Shown here in pieces: positions 1-13,874 of a stretch of DNA of 64,000 nucleotides. The stretch is from Pleurostoma richardsiae. Taxonomy: Eukaryota; Ascomycota; Sordariomycetes; Calosphaeriales; Pleurostomataceae. Numbering within the stretch: position 1 is the stretch's first letter; each line of letters opens with the position of its first letter. The notes beneath the pieces are model-generated. The model saw only the letters and a list, made by a program, of their open reading frames with translations. It did no database searches and had not been told where the DNA came from. The position numbers and the translations under genes are program-made. The stretch is taken from positions 1,240,001-1,304,000 of the forward strand of contig JANBVO010000002.1 in NCBI GenBank assembly GCA_030052745.1, read 5' to 3'.

Positions 1-333
1 CCCTAGCACGTGACTTCTATACCAGAAGTACAACGTACATTTAACCATGCCGAGCAGTTATCAAGACTATCGAAAGGACTGCTTAGAGTCTCATGCGACA
101 GGTAGCTATGCTTTGGAAAGCATCATAGAAACTCGTGAGACTACAGGAATCGGCGCCGACGTTTACTTCACGAGGAACCAAGTTTTGGCAGCATAGGACA
201 AGCAGTCAGTCAGCCCAGTGAACGGGCTCTGTTATCCTCATACGAACAATGAAGTTGTTTACTTTTCGATGTCTACAGCTCGCAGCCCATCATGAAAATG
301 CGGTGTCGAGAATGACTGCCACTATGAACTTGC
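1..333. other. Gene-free flank downstream of GCN1
   Basis: This stretch lies 3' of the minus-strand GCN1 stop codon. I see no reading frame with recognisable content, no tRNA and no repeat. It presumably holds the GCN1 3' UTR and terminator. Confidence 0.5.
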
Positions 334-3300
334 CTACTCCTTCCCAAACACATCAGCTCCTACATCCACCTTCCCAACACTCCAGATCTCTTTTTCGTCC
401 TCGACCTCGTCCGCCGATAGACCCAGACCGCCAGCACCTCCTTCCGCATCTCTTCTCTCCCTCGCCTGCCCGCCCAGCCGCAGGGCCACCCTCTTGAAGT
501 AGTCTTGCATGCTTCTCTTCACGCCGGGCGGAAGCTCCGCACCAACTCCGTTCGTCATGAACTTGTCGAACACCTTGGACTCGTCGTCCACGACGCTGAA
601 GAGGGCCACGAACGCTGCCTCGGCGGCGAGCTTGACGGGGATGACCATATCGCGCACAGAGGCGAACACAGGCGGCGCGAGGATGCCGAGGTGCGGGCGC
701 ACCATCTCCATGTTCGTGCGGCTGAGGGTGCGGACGATGACCAGGGCCAGCCGCCGGGAGTCAGTGGGCTGACCGGGTTGGATGATGCCCGCGAGAGTCT
801 CGAAGATAGGTTTGGTGGAATCAAAGGACCTGGGGGTGTCAGAGAGAAGGTACTTGCCCGTCGCGAGGATGAAGTTGTCAGCAATGAAGGTCTATCGAGG
901 AGAGAAGGTTAGTGATTGGAGGCGACCTCAGTAGAATCTGTACAGGTAATGCTTACGTCTCTGCTCCGCATGCCTTCACACAATAAGTCAGGCAAGTCCT
1001 CTGCAAGCGGGCTATCTAGCAAGGTCTGCGGCGACTCGACCAAAACAGCATTGAGGGCGAGCACGGAGCTGTGGCTGAAGGCTGTCGTCATAACCCTGTT
1101 CTTGAGCAAGGTGCCCGCGACATCTGCCGGGACATTCTTGACAAGAGCACCGAAAAGTTTGGCGTTCGTGATCGTCATATTGTTGTCTCTCTCGTCTGTA
1201 TCCATGTCAATGAGACTAAGAACTGCAGCCCGAGAGGACTCTCCCATATTCGCGCCAGCCTTGCTGATAACCTCGTACAGTGCCTTCAACATAGCCGTCT
1301 TGACGCCTGGATCGGAGGTCTTGGATCCAGTCACGAGCTCTGCAATCAGGGGATCAACACGAGGGGTGAACTTGATAAGCGTTCCGAGTGCCTTCGCAGC
1401 ACGGCTCCGCAGCAGGTCGCTCGAAGTGTCGGCTAAAGACTTGGCAAATGTGCGCTGAAGTTGAGGTAAGAAGGGCTTGAGGGCAGTAGGCATCTTCTCG
1501 AGAAGATTGTTAAGAGTGAGCAGGATAGCAGACTTGACGTCGGTTGACCGCTCTGAGACGACACGGATGAGAGGTCCCGTAATCTGGGTGACAAATGGTT
1601 TGAGGGAGTTCTCGCTCGTACGGTCGACGATGTCCGAAATGGCGAGGGCCGCCGAGGTCCTCTGCTCCGGCGTACCGTTCATCAGACCCTGTAGGAATAT
1701 GGGGAGAATGGCGTTGATCCCTTTTGGAAGCTCGAAACCGGGTAGGTTAGCCCCGGGAACGCCAACCTGGAGGAGCGTCTGTCTCGTGGACTGCACCAGC
1801 GCCTCCATCTCCTCCTTCTTCAGCTTCCTGGTGAACTCGTTCAATGCGCTCCACGCAGCCTTCACGACTTCCGTGTCGCGATCATCGAAGGAAATGAGAA
1901 GAGCACGAATGATATCCTGGTTATACCTGGAATAGTCGACATTGGCAGCAGAGAAGAATTTCGCCAGACGGCGGGCCGTGGTTGATCTTCTCCTGGGGTC
2001 CTCGCCCTTGAGCAGTTGGAGGAGCACGTTCATTACTGTATTCAAGCCATCATACTCGTCGATGGATAGAATGACAGTGTCGAAGGACTCTTCTAAGTCC
2101 TTGCGCAAATCGTCCTCCTTGCAGTTGATGATATTGTCCATGAGGGAATTGAGGATACCAGGTAGACGACGGTTCATAGCCGCGCCTGCGACCTTGGATA
2201 AAGATGCAAGAGCCTTGGCATTGAATGCGGATATGGGAGGTGCAATTAACGTCGGGATGAGGTTTGGCAGGATGATATTCGATCGCGTAGTCTCAGTCAA
2301 GAGCGTCAGGAGAGCTTGCAGGGCATTATCGGCCGCCTCGTCGGAGCGCAGCAAGTTTAGCAAGAATGGTAACACCTGATCAACTGCACGCTTTCCAAGG
2401 ATCTGTTGGAGGGAGTCAAAAGCATCTGCTGCCGCCTCTCGGACATCGTCATCTGAGTCTGTGAGCGCGGTCCGCACGACGGAAATCAGTGTCTTCTCAT
2501 GGTCCTCAAGGGCCTCAGGAGTAGCCGAGGAGATTAGCTCCTTGAGGGCAAGGCAGATTCCTTGTTTGGCGTCGGTATCGGTAGAAGTCTGCAGTGCTTC
2601 TTCGAGAGTTGGCAGAAGGCTTGCCAAGACGCCGTCACCAGCTCTGCGGATCAGCTCTCCGAGGGCGTTACTAGCGATAACCTTGTGCTCCATATTGGAA
2701 CTGCCTAGACGGCGAATGATAAGCTGGGTGAGCGTCGGCACAAGCTCTTTGAGGGTTCTGGGACTGGAGACAAGTGCCTTCCAGACACTGATAGCGGCAC
2801 TGCGGACTGCTCCGGCAGTGTCACATCGGCAGATGTACAAGGCCGACAAGATCTTGTTCCTCTTCTCTTCTCCAAGGACTTCCCTGAGCGAGGCACCTGC
2901 TTCCTTGACGTTCTCCTCGTCCATGTCTTCAGCCTCTTCCTTGCCACTAATACCAGTGAGGTTGAATAGGAGATCACCAACGAGCTCCACAGAGCTGAGC
3001 CGGATTCTGTAGCTGTCATCGGCCAGACCTCTCTCTAACTCGGGTAGGAGGAGATCGACAGCCCTGACTGCAAAATTCTTGACAAGCAGCCGGCCGGCTC
3101 TCAGGGCAGTCTCGCGGATAGATTCAACGTCATCGGCAAGGCCAGACAGGATTGGAGGAATGATCTTCCCGAGGTAGTTCGCGAAACTATTGCCAAAGCA
3201 CACCGGCAAGAAAATGAAGAGGGACATGAAGCCTTCGCGAACAGCAGGCTTCGACGACTCCACGTTCTGAAGGATAGTTGGTAGCGTCTCCTCCAATCTG

Positions 3301-6300
3301 GTGGTGCCCAACCCTGCGAGGACCTCAGAAAGAGCTTGTGCAGAACCGAGGCGGTCCCCTGCACCCGTGTCGGACTTGAGCGTCTGCATGAGACCCGGAA
3401 TGAGGTCTGGCATCGCATCCTCGCCAAGTTTTTCAACCAGCGAACCGAGAGCTCTCGATGCAGTTGCTCGGGTGGTGGGGACCGGGTCGACAACGGCAAC
3501 CTTCAATCCAGCAATAAGCACAGGCAGGTGGGCAACAAGGTCTTTCTTCTCTGTTAGATGTGCAAGACTGCCGATCACCTGCGCTGCCTTGCGTTTGGTG
3601 TTGGATCTGTCTCCTAGACCGCGCTGCAGAATACGGCTGACAAGAGCTAGAGATGGCGCATCAAGATAATGTACGAACTGAACCTTGATGAGCGAATCCA
3701 AAGCCTCATCGGTGTATTTTGTTGGGTCGCTGAGCGCTTTCAGCAGGATATCGACCAGGCTCTTGACCTCGGGATTGCTGATGACCTCGCCGAACCGCTT
3801 CAAGCTCCTGTTCGCGGCTGCTCTCACCTCCTTGTGGCTATCATTAAGGACGGCTGTCAGGGGAGGAATTATTTCTGGCAGGCTTTGAGCAAGCTGCTGC
3901 GGATCCAGATAGGCCATGGCTCCGAGCAGGTCGCATGCTCCCTTCTTACTTCGCCACTGGTCGTCTTCTAGGCCATAAAGCAGCGTTGGTAGGATTTGTT
4001 TGACGCCAAAAGAGCTCAGCCTGGAGAAGCACGCCTTGGCAGCAGCCAGGGCGGCATCACGCACATTTGCGTTGCTGTCACCAAAACCTGTCAAGAGCTG
4101 CGGGACGATCTGAGTTACATAGGGCTCAAAGAGGCGCCCCAATATTGTGGCAAGTAGTTCGTATGCCATCAATGCTCCCTCTCGCTGGTTTGCCTCTTTC
4201 TTGTTGTCGGCCGCACTCCTGAGGGCGATCATGATACGGTAGTCCTTCAGGACAGAGATACCACGTCCCATTACCAGACCTGCTAGTCCGTAGGCAGCGC
4301 CTCGTTGGACAGCGTACTTCTTGGACGTCAGGAGGGTCTCCATAACTTGATCGAAGTATTTGGAGGACTTGTCGCCGCACGTGCGGACTAGAGGCGGCAG
4401 ACATTCTGCGATCGCGTATTGCACCGTCTCGGAAGGCGTGCTTAGGGTAGCAAGCAGGCGCTCGATGACAACGGGAATCTTGGAATCGCCCAGCTTAAGA
4501 TGCCTCGCGAGAGCTCCGTACATGATGATGACAGCCTCATTGACGCGATCTGCTGCCTCCGAGTTCTTGTCCGGCACTTCCAGAGTCTTCTCAAATGTTG
4601 TCATCAGCTTGTCAATGATCGCCTTGCCGTGGATTGCGATAGCGTTGTTAGCTGCATCGAGCATTTCTGCTCTGACGGTGGCATTCTGATCACCTAGTGG
4701 GCCTTCCTCGATGAGGAAGTTGAAAAAGGGTTCCAATTGGTTTTTAGCAAGATGTGGCGCGAGCTCTTTGAAGGCGTGGGCGATGCCATCCCTCGCTTCC
4801 CAGGGATCTGAAAGATCCATCTTCCTGGGCATACCGTACTCGTCCAACTGGGGCAGTCTCGGCTTGGCAAACTCAGTATAGGATGACCTGAGCTTTTCTA
4901 ATACTTCCGGTATCGTGGACCGATGCAGCTGGGCCGCTTCGGCCAGGGCCCTAGCTGCAGCCCTCCGTAGCTGCGCATCCTTGCTCTCGAGGTAAGGGAG
5001 AGTCTTGAACGGGACTTCTGGAGAGAGCCTGAATTCGCTCTCCTCCCAGATATCTCGAGCGAGTTCCGCGTTCTCATCGATGTCATCATGGTAGGCAAGC
5101 CAGATCTCTTCAGAAAAGTCCAGTTCGCTCATATCCACTTCAGCGCTGATCGACTGCAGAACAGCAGCCCGAACATTAGCTTGTGGAACAATACAGCCTT
5201 GAGACAGTACCGCGATCTCCTCCTGGCTAATATTCGGAGCAATGCAACGGACCATGTCGGCAAAACAGTCTTTCACTATCTTGTAGTGTTGACTGTATTG
5301 CTGCATGGACGAAATTAGGGCTGACAGAAGCTCAGCACGCGGGACGGCTTCGTCTGCGCATGTATCGGTGTGGAAAGAAAGGACCTCAATGGCAAGGACC
5401 AGCTGTGCGTCCCGGTCATCTTGCGTCGACCCCAAGCCACCTTTCTGCAAGACCAGGAGAATAAGGGGTGCCATATAGATCAAGGAGACGGTATCAAATG
5501 GGCGCTGTTCGCCTGCAAACCGTAGGCGATATAGAACCCGCGTAATCAGCTCATCCAGGGGCTCCTCCTGGAGGTTGTTAGGCAACGCAGTAACATCATG
5601 TGCCCTAAGAGTTGCGATGCCCACAAACGGTCGCATGGATCCGAGGCGGTTGGATATCCGTTCAGATAGTGAAATGTATGCTAGAGGAGCAGCATCTCCC
5701 GTAATCAGGCACGCACCAGCATTGATAGCATCAAGTAGTGCTCGTGTTGCCGTATTCATCCAGAGGCTAGCATCCGTCGGCGGCCCTTTCGCCAGGCTCC
5801 GAATGATGCCTATGCCCCGAAGAAGCTTCGCCTCCAGGTGACGCACACGCTCCCGTATCTCGGATTCCTTCTTCAGTTGCGCATTGACCTTTGCCGTTTC
5901 GTCTGCGGTCAATTTCTTCTGCTGTCCTTTCTTCTGGGCGATCTGAGCTCTAAGTTCTGCCTCCCATTTTAGGGTGTCATAGTCCTTGGAATTCTTGTCC
6001 GGCAAGGTATTCGTCTTTTTCGCTAGGACATCAACAAAAACCGTGCCTTCAGGGGTGCGGAAAATAGCGGCCTCAAGTGGCCCGATGTCGTGCAATTGGG
6101 TTGTATCAAGATCGGTGCGGATAAGTTCAGTGATCCTAGATGTCATGGTGTCCGGCGCGACGAAGGCGAGCTCGGCGGCAGCATCACAAGCTGCTTCCTT
6201 GACGGTCGATGACTAACAGAGGACCAAGTTAGCATGCACAAATCTCAGACAGAGAGACTAATGTGGGCTACCTTCTGTTCGAAGCTCGTCCTTTCCACTA

Positions 6301-8561
6301 CCTCCTCTAGCAACAGCTTCTCATACTTCTGGGCCAGGCTCCCCGGATCCAGCTCGACCCGCAAGCAGATGTCGATCCATGCCGCCCGAGGGATAAGTTG
6401 CGGGCGAGCAAGAACCAGAAGCGAGCAAACCTGGCTTTCCAGAGCTTCCTTCTCGGGATCCTGGTCCGCTCGTTTAACGAAGTCAGCCGGGGCCAGACAA
6501 ATGGCCTTGAGAACAGCGAACAGGTTCTTATTTCCGGTTTTTGCCAGTATAGCGGCGCTCTCCTTCTCGCTCGACTCTGAAGACTCGATCCAGTGCCAAA
6601 TGCCTTCAATGACGGTCCTCGACACCTTAGCTGGATCAGTAACGTAAAGGTCGGACAAAGCACCTTCGGCTTCTTTACGCATTTTTGGACTTGTACTGGC
6701 AGCACAAATTGTGAAGATAAACGCTTGTGCCCAAGCCAAGGAGACCGCCGCTTTGCCATCTTCCGGCAAGTCAACTACGACAGCTGATAATGCCCGGTAG
6801 AACCATCGTAAGTCATCATCCGATGACAATTTGCTGTACACTCGGGGGTTCAGCAGGAAAGAAGGTCTCGGCTCGGCAATGAGACATTGTTTAGATATCG
6901 AGAATTTCTTCGACAGAGCACTGAGTTTCGAGTTCGAAGTATCCTTCAGCAGCATCGGTGCAACGGATGTCACGACAAGCGCTCCGCTGATCAACCCATC
7001 CTGAGACGCCTTGAGAGGATTCGCGAGAACTTCGTTGTAGGTATCGAAAAGAAGCGGAAGAACAGACTCGTTGAATTTCTCGACGCCAGAGGACAATGCG
7101 CGGTGTTGAAAGGTGAGTAGCACGTCGCCGGCCATCAGCATCCAGATTCTTCTGAAGGGCAACTTCTTGTCCGTCAATCCTTTCGTGAATGCATCAAGGA
7201 GCGGCTTAGGTGGCTCCGTCCCATCACTGAGGAGGATCTCCGCCGACTCTGTGAGGGCGAGGGTTTCTGCAGCCAGAGCCGCCTCGTTGCCTTCTTTGCC
7301 AGTCATTGTGGGCAATGTCGCCACGACTTTCGCCGCAATTCCACCCGACTCCGGCATAGACGCTAGCATCTCGCAGTGAAGAACCCTGTGATCGGCAGAC
7401 GCTAGCTTCCCCGACCTCAGGGGCGCAAGTATCTCGTCAACCACCTGTTCCATAACGCTCAGGTCTCGGCATTGGTACGCGACTACTCGGAACGCCCTAA
7501 CCGCACCGCTCCGAATGATGGGATTGGTGGACTTGATATTCGAGAGAAGGGGCTTGAGGAGATGGGCGCTAAGCACTCTAGAGAGGTCCCAGTCCTCAGG
7601 CAAAGCCTCCACAAGAGGCGTAATGAGATCATTGAGGACAATCTCAGGGGCTCGGAGCAGTCCTTTCTCGATAGGCGGTATGATATCCTTCTCGACATCC
7701 TCCTGCGTGACAAAGGCAGAAAAGAAGTCGCTAAGACCACCAGCGACATGCTCCGGGACCGGGGTTTTAGAGCCGATGATCTCCCTCACGTAGAAAGTGA
7801 TGTATTGCGGCTTCTGCTTGGCCAATTCCGGTTTAGCATCCGCATTCCGCGAGCAGACACCAGCTATCACTCCCAAGACGATGCTGTTCTTCGCGGTAGG
7901 CTGAGTCCCTTTTGCTGACAGTACATGGACCGCTTCATGGATTGCCTTCCCGCGAGTTTCGGGTACGGAGATGAGTTTGCGGAAGCCGCGCCGTGCAACG
8001 ACCAATGCGGAATGAGCGACGCTGCCTCTCGAGGAAGGCTGGACGCATTTCTCGAGGGCATCCGCGCTGGCCAGGACGATATCCTTTCCGAACCTGTCCC
8101 AGAGAGGTGCTCCAGCCAAGTTCTGCATCAGGAGACTGCACCATTCCACCAGCACAAAGGCATTGTTGACGGCAATGCCGTGCTTCTGGGCCTCCTGGCG
8201 GACGGCCGCAACGAAGGGTGCGATAATATCTGCATCGCCCTCCTTGCAGATCGAAACCAAACATTTCTGTACAGCCCTCCGCGAGGCTCGGTCGTTGTAG
8301 AACGCGTGAGTCCAGAATAGGGTCTTGAGCAGCTGCAACTCGAGAGTTCGATCGAGGTCTAAAGCAAAACGATCCGTTAGCAACGGCGAGGAAGTGGTGG
8401 GGGCACAAAGAAGCGATTGGCCTACTATGCTGAGATATCTTGTCGTCTATCACTCGAAGCTGAGAAATTCTGGCGGAGGTTGACGAGGAGGAAAGCGCTG
8501 TCCTAGTGGACTTGAGGTCGAGCTCGCCCGGTGCGGCGGCGTTTTGCAGCACTTCAGTCAT
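334..8561 (-). CDS. GCN1: GCN1, eIF2-alpha kinase activator (HEAT-repeat ribosome-binding protein)
   Basis: GCN1 binds stalled or collided ribosomes and passes the uncharged-tRNA signal to the kinase GCN2 in general amino acid control. Four exons close in frame: 8561-8426, 8358-6272, 6212-957 and 891-334, giving 2,678 residues, close to the usual 2,670. The product is almost entirely HEAT repeats (recurring pairs such as VRDAALAAAKACF and VRAAANRSLKRF). The segment around residues 1530-1620, with LNDSHKEVR and the following YLDAPSLALVSRILQRGL, is the eEF3-like centre. The region about 2050-2430 corresponds to the part that contacts the GCN2 RWD domain in yeast. The first intron uses donor GTAGGC and a CTAAC branch. 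The gene is divergent from the helicase at 9058. Family identity is near certain; only the N-terminal exon junction rests on splice consensus alone. Confidence 0.95.
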
Positions 8562-9057
8562 TTTGGCGCAGGGTCCAGATCACAGAAGCTACCAGCATGT
8601 CTGACCCGTCGGCGCAAATGGAGGTGAGAGAGCGGAAAGTCAATCTAGGCAGCTCCTCTCCTTTGGCCAGGCACGCTCTGTTTTGACCCAGAAGACCTTT
8701 GATGCTCTGCGCGCTTCTGCGCTGTCCAGCTTGATCTCCCAAATAAAATCGGCGTAGACTCATTATGAGTTGTGACTTAGTAACTCCGTACCCTGTAGCT
8801 GAGTGGTGGGCTGTGAGCCTGAACAGGCAGGCGGCCGAGGATTCTGCCGGCAGAAATGAAAGGCCCCGCATTGAGATTGAATCTGCCAAAAAAAAACAAA
8901 AGCAGTCGGCAATAGCATGTTAACTAACCCGCTGCGGGCTCACTTCACTGAGTCAACAAGGTCGCCGCCGTTGCCTGCCTCCACCTCCTCGCCGGCTACA
9001 AATTACAGCTGTACGACACTATTCCAAGTTTGCTGTCTTTCCGGCGACGCCTTCATT
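8562..9057. promoter_or_regulatory. Divergent promoter between GCN1 and the DEAH helicase
   Basis: These 496 bases separate the start codons of two oppositely transcribed genes, so both promoters and 5' UTRs must lie here. I see no TATAAA box. An A-run near 8888-8896 and CT-rich patches before the helicase start are the main visible features. No specific operator was recognised. Confidence 0.6.
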
Positions 9058-12000
9058 ATGGCAGGAGGCAACAAGAAAAAGAAGAAGCCTACGGCCAACC
9101 CAGCTCGAGGCTTTGCTACGACATCTGTAGCTTCCAAAGCCCGCGTCGACCCCACTGAAGCCGCTGACGGCATCGCCGAACCCCCCAAGAAGGGTGCCCC
9201 TCCGACAAAATCCAGCACCGGAGCTGCCACCCCCTCGCAGGCCAAAGAGGAGCCTAAGAAGACAGAAGCTACAACCCAGAAGAAAGAGCTCAGTCCGGAA
9301 GAATTTGAAAAACAACTGGAGGAATCTGAACTGCAGCTGCTCGTCGAAAAATATGCTCAAAAGGTCAAGAGAGATGCTCAACGGCAGAAACAGCGGCTCG
9401 AGACGGATAGGCGCCTGCTCCGCAGCCAGGCTGAATCGATCAATGCGAAAAAATGGCTCCCTCCCGAGCTTATGGACCATATCCTGGACCTGATCCACGC
9501 CGAGAGTCGTTTTGCCTCCTCGGCAATGGCGTCTGAGGCTGTCCCCGGCGGCAAGGTGCTGCCGGAGGAAGATCTGACCATCAAGCTCTGGACACTACAG
9601 CAGACGCTGGCTGCTGCAGGCTTTTCCGAGGAGCGGGTGCGGCCTGCTCTACAATATGTTCTCGTCATATCTCCCAGTATTTCTGGCACCATCAAGGAGT
9701 CCATATGGGGCCTTGACGAAGCGTTGGACTGGCTGGCGAGAGAATGCTCCGAGGATGACCTTCCAGCTTATGATAAACGCGGCGGTCGGCTGGGAAAAGG
9801 TGCGCGCCCCAGAAGCCCTCGGCTCTTGCGCAAAGCTCCCTAACACTGACTATTCTGTTTGACTAGACACGCCCGCCGACAGTCCACTTCCTTCTGGTGC
9901 TACTACGCCCCTACTCCTCGAGCCCGAAGCACGGCAGAAGTCCGGTGGAAGGAAGAACGGTACAGCGACGTCTCGATCGCCCCGGACTGTCCCCCCAAGG
10001 ACACGGATAATCCCATATATTGGCGACTTCGAACCAGATGAGCTCATCCCTGCCTACTTGGAAACGAAGACTAGATTGTTCGAGCTTCAGCGGCCTCTGC
10101 AAGACCCACTGAGAAAGAAAGGGCAAACTCCCGATGCCCAGCTTGATGCACCTTCTACAGGGGCAGGCGACTCGCCACAGGACGTCGAGATAGCTAAGCT
10201 CCTAGGGAAGCTTGAACGAATACAGAAAGATGTCCTCTTCGACAAGGGGCTTGCGGAAATGCAATGGCAGCCCAAGCGGATCGGTCTAGAGAGGGACTAT
10301 GCAGCAGCAAAGAAAGAGAGAGCCGACGCCGAGAGAATCGATGAGAGGCCTCAAGACCACGAAGAGCAAGTCTCCGACGCCGAGGATGACGATGTCGCTA
10401 AAGAGGCCGAGAGGATTGCAGCCGAGATTCTCGCGCAAGACACCGACGAGGAAGATCAGGCGCTCGCAGACCTATTCTCCAGCTTGCCCACCAATGAAAT
10501 TGATGCGGTTACTGGGAAATCGAATACCGTCGTCAGCGGTGCCGATGGAGTGCAAGTTGTCGTCAGGGATTTCGGGAAATGGACTGGAGTCAGCCCAATG
10601 CGGGCTCTTGAGGAGGCTTGCCGGTCTAGGTAGATGCTTTGTTCCTACTGTCGTTCCGCAAAGCCCTCGCTAACACTTTACAGGGATTCCTCTGTCAAGA
10701 TCACATACTTCAACATCTCGGATGCTGCTTTCGCGAGTCGCCACATGATCAATATTGTCTGGTCCAAATCGCAAGATATCCTTCCAGATCTGCCAACGTC
10801 CGATGTCGAGGTTGCCTCCTCGTCAAGTCAGTACGTGCTCAAGATGGTCTCAGTGGCCACTCCTGATGCCAAGCAGTCGGAGGCATATATAGCAACACTC
10901 GCCCTGTTTTTGATCTTTGGCTCGTCTGCCAAGGACGAAAAGGTATCGCTGCGGCTCCCAGCACAGTTCAAAGATTTGTGGGCAGAGCTAGCCGAGTCAC
11001 GCAAGAACCTCCTGGATGCACAGGATCGGACGGTCGTCAAGGAACTTCGTGCGCTTGTTCGACAGCGACGGGAACAAGAGCTTGAGGATGGTGTACTTCT
11101 TCAAGGAGCTTTTAAAGGTCGTGGCGGTAGCAGAAATGCAACTGATAACAGTGATGAATCTCCCGCGGACAGAGCAAAAATGACGTCTGGGGATCCCGAG
11201 TTCTATCAGGGCATATGGCATCGGAAAGCCAGTACACAAAAGTTCCAGTCGATGTTGCACTCTAGGATGCAGCTCCCAATGTGGGCTTTCCGGGACCAAG
11301 TCGTCGATACTGTCGAGAAGGAGCAGATCGTCATCATCTGTGGTGAGACTGGATGCGGCAAGAGCACACAGGTGCCTTCATTCCTTCTCGAGCATCAGCT
11401 ATCGCAGGGGAAGCCGTGCAAGATCTACTGTACGGAGCCGCGCCGAATCTCAGCTATATCCCTTGCGCGGAGAGTCAGCGAGGAGCTGGGCGAGGGAAGA
11501 AAAGAACTGGGCACACCTCGTTCATTGGTTGGTTACTCGATTCGACTGGAAGCCAATATTTCCAAAGAGACTCGGCTTGTCTACGCAACGACAGGTATTG
11601 TTATGCGCATGCTTGAGGGCTCGAACGATCTCCGGGAAATCACCCATCTCGTTTTGGATGAGGTCCATGAGCGATCCATTGACAGCGACTTCTTGCTGAT
11701 CGTCCTAAAGCGATTGCTGACTAGGCGGAAGGATCTCAAGGTTGTCTTGATGTCAGCAACCGTTGATGCGGAAAGGTTCTCAAAGTACCTTGGAGGGGCG
11801 CCTGTGCTCACCGTGCCCGGCCGAACGTTCCCGGTCCAGGTCAACTTCCTCGAAGATGCGGTCGAACTCACTGGGTATAGCGTTGACAAGCGACCACGGG
11901 AGAAGATTGTAGATCTCGATGACGACCTCGAAGTCGAAGCTGACAACTCATCAAAGCCAGAGCTCCTGAAAGAGCTCAAGCAATACTCGACACGTACTCG

Positions 12001-13874
12001 GAACACCCTCGTACAACTGGACGAATATCAGATCGAATTTGATCTCGTCGTGCAGCTCATCACACGCATCGCTACCGATCCAACATACCAAGACTACAGC
12101 AAAGCGATTCTTGTCTTCTTGCCCGGTATCGCTGAAATACGGCAGCTCAACGATATGATTCTTGGAGATCGGTTCTTCTCCTCCAACTGGCTCGTGTATC
12201 CCATGCACTCTTCTATTGCTTCTGAGGAACAAGAAGCTGCGTTCTTGATACCGCCCCCCGGCTTCCGAAAGATCGTGCTGGCCACCAACATTGCAGAGAC
12301 AGGTATCACGATACCCGACGTCACCTGCGTAGTTGATACCGGCAAGCACCGTGAGATGCGCTTCGACGAGCGGAGGCAGCTGTCGCGCCTCATAGACACG
12401 TTCATATCTCGCGCAAATGCAAAGCAACGCCGCGGCCGCGCGGGTCGTGTTCAGGAGGGCCTGTGCTTCCACATGTTCACGAAGTACCGCCATGACAACC
12501 TAATGAGTGATCAACAAACCCCAGAAATGTTGCGTCTGTCTCTTCAGGATCTTGCTATTCGTGTGAAGATATGCAAGATTGGTGGGATCGAAGAAACTCT
12601 CAGCGAAGCTCTTGATCCGCCATCGGCGAAGAACATCCGCAGAGCCATTGATGCACTCGTTGATGTTCGCGCCCTAACTTCTGCGGAGGAGCTGACACCG
12701 TTGGGATACCAGCTTGCTCGTCTACCGTTGGACGTCTTCCTCGGCAAGCTCATCCTCCTTGGAACGATCTTCAAATGCCTAGATATGGCTGTTACCGTAG
12801 CTGCGATACTGTCCTCCAAGTCCCCCTTCGTGGCACCATTTGGGCAGAGGGCTCAGGCAGACACGGTCCGCCTCGCCTTCCGACGAGGTGATTCAGATCT
12901 TCTCACTGTCTATAACGCCTACGTGGCATGGAAGCGTGTTTGCCAGTCGGCCTCCGGTCCTGGCGGACAGGAATCACAGTTTTGTCGGAAGAACTTCCTA
13001 AGCCCGCAGACCCTTGCGAATATAGAGGACCTGAAGGGACAGCTGCTCGTGGCGCTGGCCGATTCCGGGTTCCTGCTGCTTACGAACGAAGAGCGCCATG
13101 AGCTTAACCATGTGCGATACGCATCTGGACAGAACAGCAGGCGCCGTCATCAGGCCTTCTATAAGCTGCCGCAGCGTGTGAACATCAACAGCGACAATGA
13201 CGTTGTCGCGCAGTCTGTCATCGCTTGGAGCTTCTATCCCAAGCTGCTTGTTAGGGACGTCCCAGGAGGCAAGGGGTTGAGAAACGTGGGCAACAATCAG
13301 TCTATTAGCCTGCATCCAAAGAGTGTCAACAAGGGGCACAATGAACTGCGCTGGCTGAGTTATTACAATCTTATGCAGTCCAAGTCGTAAGTTGGCAATC
13401 CATCCTGCGAACCAAGCAGACAACTATTTCTGACACTACAGCAGGTTCCCCAACGCGCATGAGACCACCGCGGTCGACGCTTTCCCCGTCGCCTTGCTCT
13501 GCGGTGACGTCCGCTGCGATGTAAGTATTGTCATCCCTATCTTTCTTAAGAGTACGCCTATTTAGCGCTACTACGCCCTACTTCTATCCCAGTCATCTGC
13601 CAGTATGATGCTGACCGATCACACGCAGATGTACTCTGGTGTTCTCGTCCTCGACGGCAACCGCGCGCGCTTTGCGGCTCCGGACTGGAAGACCATGCTC
13701 GTCATGAAGGTCCTGCGAGCCCGCATGCGTGATCTGCTGACGCGCACCTTCAAGAACCCTGGCAAGCTGGCTACTGACCAGCAGGAGCGCTGGCTGAGCG
13801 TCTGGCAGCGAGTGTTCTCGCAGGACTTTGGGAAGGACAGCGTCACTGGTAGCCCGGCCACTGTGAAGGTCTAG
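9058..13874 (+). CDS. DEAH-box RNA helicase, DHX29/DHX57 type (yeast YLR419W / fission yeast Ucp12 group)
   Basis: Large cytoplasmic DExH RNA helicase of 1,509 residues from five exons: 9058-9799, 9867-10629, 10684-13386, 13445-13520 and 13629-13874. It has a lysine-rich N-terminus, a charged coiled region at residues 75-130, a UBA-like helix bundle near 175-205 (LQQTLAAAGFSEERV) and an RWD-like region after residue 500. The helicase core follows: motif I GETGCGKST (about 721), Ia TEPRR, II DEVHER (about 826), III SAT, V ATNIAETGITIP and VI QRRGRAGR. The winged-helix, HA2 and OB-fold regions complete the C-terminus (MYSGVLVLDG in the last exon). Related mammalian proteins assist scanning or ribosome remodelling on structured mRNA; the fungal substrate is inferred. 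The start is the MAGGNKKKKK methionine; an upstream in-frame ATG at 8917 has a non-conserved leader. Confidence 0.93.

Noticed and set aside
909-3669. Plus-strand frames of 120-180 residues antisense to GCN1
   Set aside because: They are mirror frames of a certain conserved coding sequence and carry no independent features.
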